From: Ilumatobacter coccineus YM16-304
GTDB taxonomy: Bacteria; Actinomycetota; Acidimicrobiia; Acidimicrobiales; Ilumatobacteraceae
NCBI RefSeq assembly: GCF_000348785.1
Contig: NC_020520.1
Location: 3,100,001-3,164,000 of the forward strand
Length of the DNA stretch: 64,000 nt
Direction of reading: 5' to 3'
The notes beneath the pieces are model-generated. The model did not search any database. It was not told the origin of the DNA and saw nothing but the letters and a program-made list of their open reading frames with translations. The position numbers and the translations under genes were made by a program. How positions within the stretch are numbered: position 1 is the first letter of the stretch; every line of letters begins with the position of its first letter. This document shows positions 60,567-64,000 of the stretch, one piece after another.

Positions 60567-61553
60567 TCAGCCGGCGATGATCGGGACGTTCCAGGTCAGC
60601 AGAGTCCCCGATGGCTGTGCCGCCCCGATGGCACACTCGCCGCCGAGCTCGGCGGCGCGCCACATCATGTTCGACAGCCCGCCGTTGGTCTTGGGTTGCC
60701 CGACGATGCCGCGCCCGTTGTCTCTCACGGTGAGGCAGACCTCGTCGGCTCGCCGTTCGATCACCACCGATGCCTCGGTCGCTCCAGCGTGGCGGGCGAC
60801 GTTCGACAGGCTCTCGGTGAGCGTCGCCACGAGCTGATCGGCGAGGAAGTCGGGCAGGCCGGTGAGCGAACCGTTCACCGTGAGGTGCGGGCGGAAGCCG
60901 AGGTGGACGGCCCGCCGGTCGATCACCGCCGCGATCTGGCTGGACAGGGTCCGTACATCGTCGGTCTGGCCGAGTTCGAAGATCGACTGTCGGAGCTGAC
61001 GGATCGTCTCGTCGAGGTCGTCGATCACCCCGGCGATGCGCTCCTTGGCCGTGCGGTTCTCGATGATCGAGTCGAGCGCCTGCAGGGTCATGCCCGCGGC
61101 GAAGATCCGTTGGATCACCATGTCGTGGATGTCGCGGGCGATGCGTTCTCGCTCGCGGAGCAACGTGATCCGCTCTGCTGAGTTCTGGCGCTCGGTCACG
61201 TCGCGCACGGTGGCGATCGTGTACGACTCGCCGTCGATCTCGACGGAGTTCAACGAGATCTCGACCGGGATCACCGTGCCGTCGGCGTGCTGCGCGAAGA
61301 GTTGGAGCCCGGTGCCCATCGGCCGGCTGGTCGGCTGAGCCGTGTAGGCGTTGCGGAGTCCGGCGTGGCCGGCGCGCTGTTCGACCGGAACGAGCTGGTC
61401 GACGTTGTTGCCGACGAGATCGCCGAGTCCGAAGAGCTCGGACGCCGACGAGTTGGCGAGACGGATCACCCCGGCGTCGTCGACCAGCAGCAATCCGTCG
61501 GGCGATGCCTCGAGCAGCCGCTCGGCGAGATCGATCGTGTCGGAGACGCTCAT
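60567..61553 (-). CDS. DevS-like PAS sensor histidine kinase
   Basis: 328 residues. N-terminal PAS domain (about 5-125, SPDGLLLVDDAGVIRLANSSASELFG), then HisKA_3 with His143 in RERIARDIHDMVIQRIFAAGMTLQ and an ATPase domain (LSNVARHAGA, RDNGRGI, NGGLSNM). The sequence around the His matches DevS, but a PAS domain takes the place of the two heme GAF domains, so it may sense a different signal. It converges with the DevR-like gene. Confidence 0.88.
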   Translation of the reverse strand: MSVSDTIDLAERLLEASPDGLLLVDDAGVIRLANSSASELFGLGDLVGNNVDQLVPVEQRAGHAGLRNAYTAQPTSRPMGTGLQLFAQHADGTVIPVEISLNSVEIDGESYTIATVRDVTERQNSAERITLLRERERIARDIHDMVIQRIFAAGMTLQALDSIIENRTAKERIAGVIDDLDETIRQLRQSIFELGQTDDVRTLSSQIAAVIDRRAVHLGFRPHLTVNGSLTGLPDFLADQLVATLTESLSNVARHAGATEASVVIERRADEVCLTVRDNGRGIVGQPKTNGGLSNMMWRAAELGGECAIGAAQPSGTLLTWNVPIIAG

Positions 61554-61665
61554 CACGACACCATGCCACACACCGCGGCACACGACACCACACACCGTGA
61601 GCCTCGGGCATGGCCAGGCAGCGTCGCTCGCCTGCTCGCGATCCCACCGACGACGTCGAAAACGA

Positions 61666-61699
61666 CGAACTCCCGCCGACCGGGGTCGACGGGAGTTCG
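61666..61699 (-). terminator. Hairpin terminator of the secreted protein gene
   Basis: CGAACTCCCG and CGGGAGTTCG enclose a second GACC/GGTC stem. It lies 32 bp beyond the stop of the leftward gene and is followed on that strand by TCGTTTTCG, a weak T-run. It also precedes the kinase gene in the same direction. Confidence 0.65.
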
Positions 61700-61731
61700 A
61701 GTCGAATCGTGTGGGCCGACGCCCGACGGGA

Positions 61732-63180
61732 TCAGTCGGCGAGAATCACGGCGTACACGTCGAGCGTGTAGTGGATCTTGCCGTCGGAGTTGTACGCCGA
61801 GACCATGTTGTCGTCGCCGTCGCCGTTGCTGCCGTAGGTGACCAGCGACATGTTGGTGACGACCTGGTTCTCGCCGACGTTGAGGTTGGCGTTGCCCGGT
61901 GCGCCGGCCTGCCCGTGATCGGGAGTGTTCTCACGGTCACGAGGGTCGGTCGGGTTGAGCGTCATGAAGCTCTGCACCGGCTGCGTCGGGTAGTTGCGCT
62001 CGAGTGCGAACGCCGCGAGGTTGCCGAGCAGACCCGACTGTGCACCGACGGGAGCGCCGTCGAGCGTGACCGAACCAGCGAAGTCCTGGAAGCTCCAGTC
62101 CTCCCACGACGAGTACGGGAGCTTCTGGTTGTTGAACTCGTCGGCACGGGTGTCGAACGAGCGGAACGGCGCTTCGAGCGGGACGATGCGACCCTCGAGC
62201 GTGGTGTCGTCGTCGTTCTTCTCGAGGTAGCCGACCACGTCGAGCGTGACGTCGATCTCGCCGAAGCGGTTGTAGAGCCAGAAGCTGCCGTCGTCGTTGA
62301 GCGGCACCATCACGTGGTTCGACTTGATGTCACCGGCGACGAAGTTGCCGTTCGCCGTGTCGGCATCGTCGGCGCCGTCAGCGACCTTGTCGGGGCTGGC
62401 GGCGAGGTACGTGCGAGCGCTCGGACGGATGCCGGCCATGTTGAGGATGACGCCGGTGACGGCATCGGTGTCGGGAACGCCGGCTTCGCCGCGGACCTGG
62501 ATCTCGACCGATTCCTGCTCGCCGAGCGCCGAGTCGGTGGCGTCGCCTGCGGGCGGCTGACCGGCACGGGTGTCGAGGAGACGTTCGGGCGTCTGGGTGA
62601 CGACGCGTGCGCCGTCGGCCTCGTCGGGCGTGGTGACGCCGTCGCCGTCGTAGTTGGAGGTGGCGACCCAGCCGAACACGTCGACCGCGACGTGAGCGTT
62701 GCCGCCGCCCGGGGCGACGAGTTCGATGGTGAGCTTGCCTTCGGAGCCGACGCCCACGATGGCGAAGTTCGGCACCACTTGACCCTGCTTGAAGTTGAGC
62801 AGCGTGGTCGGTTCGTCGGTGGCTGCCGGTTCGAAGTCGGACGGACGCATCGACAGGTAGCCGTTGCCCGGCGCGTTGATGACCGTGACGTTGACGGCGA
62901 CCGCCAGAACGTCGTCGGCCGGAACGCCGGCGACACCGACGACGTCGAGGTCGAACGTGGCGTTGGCGGGCTTGGCGCCGGCGGGCGACACGTCGAGGTC
63001 GGCGTCGCGAGTGTCGAGGATGCGCATCGGCGTCACGGGGAAGAATTCGCCACCGGCGCCGACGTCGTCAGCCTGCGCTGACACGGTCGGAGCGGAAGAG
63101 CCCACGGCCGGCACGATGCCAACCGATGCAGCCGCCACTAGGAGCGCTGTGGTGCGTCGTGTCCACTGTTTTGAGATCAT
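61732..63180 (-). CDS. Secreted protein with repeated RxLDTR modules
   Basis: 482 residues. Signal peptide of about 37 residues (ISKQWTRRTTALLVAAASVG...SSAPTVSAQ, in parts). Three modules begin near MRILDTRDAD, ERLLDTRAGQ and FRSFDTRADE, each with a VDVFGW/VDVVGY or similar closing strand, related to the modules at the end of the RCC1-like protein but without the Cys pair. Probably a surface or biofilm protein; function unknown. The ATG at 63180 has TACGAT eight bases upstream, leaderless. Confidence 0.78.
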   Translation of the reverse strand: MISKQWTRRTTALLVAAASVGIVPAVGSSAPTVSAQADDVGAGGEFFPVTPMRILDTRDADLDVSPAGAKPANATFDLDVVGVAGVPADDVLAVAVNVTVINAPGNGYLSMRPSDFEPAATDEPTTLLNFKQGQVVPNFAIVGVGSEGKLTIELVAPGGGNAHVAVDVFGWVATSNYDGDGVTTPDEADGARVVTQTPERLLDTRAGQPPAGDATDSALGEQESVEIQVRGEAGVPDTDAVTGVILNMAGIRPSARTYLAASPDKVADGADDADTANGNFVAGDIKSNHVMVPLNDDGSFWLYNRFGEIDVTLDVVGYLEKNDDDTTLEGRIVPLEAPFRSFDTRADEFNNQKLPYSSWEDWSFQDFAGSVTLDGAPVGAQSGLLGNLAAFALERNYPTQPVQSFMTLNPTDPRDRENTPDHGQAGAPGNANLNVGENQVVTNMSLVTYGSNGDGDDNMVSAYNSDGKIHYTLDVYAVILAD

Positions 63181-63367
63181 CACTACCAATCGTAACCCGT
63201 TCGTCACATCTCGCGCGGTCAGGCGTCGAATTCCGTGGTGGAACCCACCGCTGGTGACCGCACGCACATTTGCTGTTCCTCCGTCATCGGCACGTCCGAT
63301 GAGCGTCTTGAGTCGAAATTCCCCGATCCCGGTCGCGACGATTCGGGTCGTGCCCCGGCTCGGCCGA

Positions 63368-63604
63368 TCAGTCGGCGAACGTCGGCGCGATGCCGTCGCT
63401 CTCGACGATCTGCATCAGGCGATCGTGCTCGGCGGCGTCGACCGTCGTGGCCTCGTCGATCAGCATGACCGGGATGCCGTCGCGCACGGCGTAGGTGCGG
63501 GTGAGGCGCGGGTTGTACAGCACCGATTCGGACTCGATGTAGTACAGCGGTCCGTGATCGTCGGGGCAGGCGAGGATCGAGAGCAGGTCTGCGGAGAGTG
63601 TCAC
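63368..63604 (-). CDS. Trm112-like zinc-ribbon protein
   Basis: 78 residues. Typical start LSILACPDDHGPLYYIESE and closing DGIPVMLIDEAT; Trm112 usually has two CxxC pairs, but here only one Cys (ACP) is seen, so metal binding may be lost or weak. The family activates methyltransferases or aids lipid modification. An AAGGAC site precedes the ATG. It lies beside manB, as in other Actinobacteria. Confidence 0.82.
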   Translation of the reverse strand: MTLSADLLSILACPDDHGPLYYIESESVLYNPRLTRTYAVRDGIPVMLIDEATTVDAAEHDRLMQIVESDGIAPTFAD

Positions 63605-63693
63605 GTCGGGTCCTTGTTGGATGAGTCGGGTGTACGTCGGTGGGCTGACGGTGCGGGTGGGGCTGATGGTGGGGATGACGGTGCGGATCGCGC

Positions 63694-64000
63694 TCAGGCG
63701 GTGATGAGCGCGAGCAGTTCGGCGACCCGATCATCGCACGCATCGCGAGTGGGTGCTTCGAGGTTGAGACGCAACAGCGGCTCCGTGTTGGACGGGCGCA
63801 GGTTGAACCACCACGACCCGCAGTCGACGGTCAGTCCGTCGAGGTCGTCTTGATCGAACTCGGCGTAGTGCTCGCTGATCGAAGCGATCACCGCTGCTGC
63901 GTCGTCGACCTCGGTGTTGATCTCACCGCTCGAGGCGTAGCGCTCGAACGGCTTGCGCACGATCGAGAGCGGCTGTCCGGATCGGCTGACCTCGGCCATC
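63694..64000 (-). CDS. manB: Phosphomannomutase/phosphoglucomutase, C-terminal part
   Basis: Only the C-terminal 102 residues lie in the window; the gene runs off the right edge and its start is not here. The fragment SWWFNLRPSNTEPLLRLNLEAP is the domain 4 phosphate-binding signature of alpha-D-phosphohexomutases (RPSNTEP). It makes mannose-1-phosphate or glucose-1-phosphate for glycan synthesis. Trm112-like lies downstream by 89 bp. Confidence 0.88.
   Translation of the reverse strand, partial: MAEVSRSGQPLSIVRKPFERYASSGEINTEVDDAAAVIASISEHYAEFDQDDLDGLTVDCGSWWFNLRPSNTEPLLRLNLEAPTRDACDDRVAELLALITA

Overview
The window is high-GC, densely coded actinobacterial DNA, most likely from the class Acidimicrobiia (Ilumatobacter-like). 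The evidence is indirect. F420 (cofE) and menaquinone (menB) genes, SigK/RskA and SigJ-type (ECF41) sigma factors, a DevR/DevS-like pair, a group II truncated globin and secreted proteins with a repeated Cys-containing C-terminal module all fit. Many genes carry a TANNNT -10 box only 6-8 nt before the start codon, as expected for leaderless transcripts. No rRNA, tRNA, transposase, integrase or CRISPR array was seen.

Layout. 1-5.7 kb: a partial gene at the left edge, a small unknown protein, a bracketed 36-bp tandem-repeat block, a MacB/LolD-type ABC exporter pair and a lipoprotein S41 protease. 5.7-15.7 kb: an eight-gene carbohydrate locus. A leftward operon encodes a ribose-type ABC importer and an FGGY kinase; a divergent operon encodes a second FGGY kinase, acireductone dioxygenase (mtnD), enolase-phosphatase (mtnC) and a GlpD-like FAD dehydrogenase. 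The other methionine-salvage genes are absent, so this may be an unusual catabolic route. 15.8-25 kb: an ECF41 sigma factor facing its probable target epimerase, RidA and SDR proteins, a bicupin, sigK-rskA, and a DUF35/Ltp-type thiolase pair.

24.9-40.9 kb: two divergent lipoprotein hydrolases, a histone-deacetylase-like enzyme divergent from a GNAT/acyl-CoA-synthetase fusion (a possible lysine acylation/deacylation pair), an M20 peptidase, cofE, menB, a TrmH-type methyltransferase, purU, an ABC-2 exporter under a TetR-like palindrome, a globin, two small proteins and an enoyl-CoA hydratase. 41-64 kb: a conserved actinobacterial backbone (ftsX, ftsE, prfB, secA, comF, ahcY, Trm112-like, manB) interrupted by accessory genes: a two-component system, a 1187-residue secreted 14-repeat RCC1-like protein, a multicopper oxidase with an extra cupredoxin domain plus a cupredoxin lipoprotein, a universal stress protein with a DevR/DevS-like pair, and another secreted protein.

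Several dispersed repeat families sit between genes: a 36-bp tandem unit at 0.4 and 57 kb, a 46-bp hairpin unit at 19.8 kb with single copies at 21.2 and 36.7 kb, and twin 48-bp palindromes between secA and prfB. The most testable predictions are the two facing ECF41 promoters, the sugar/acireductone locus and the acetylation module.
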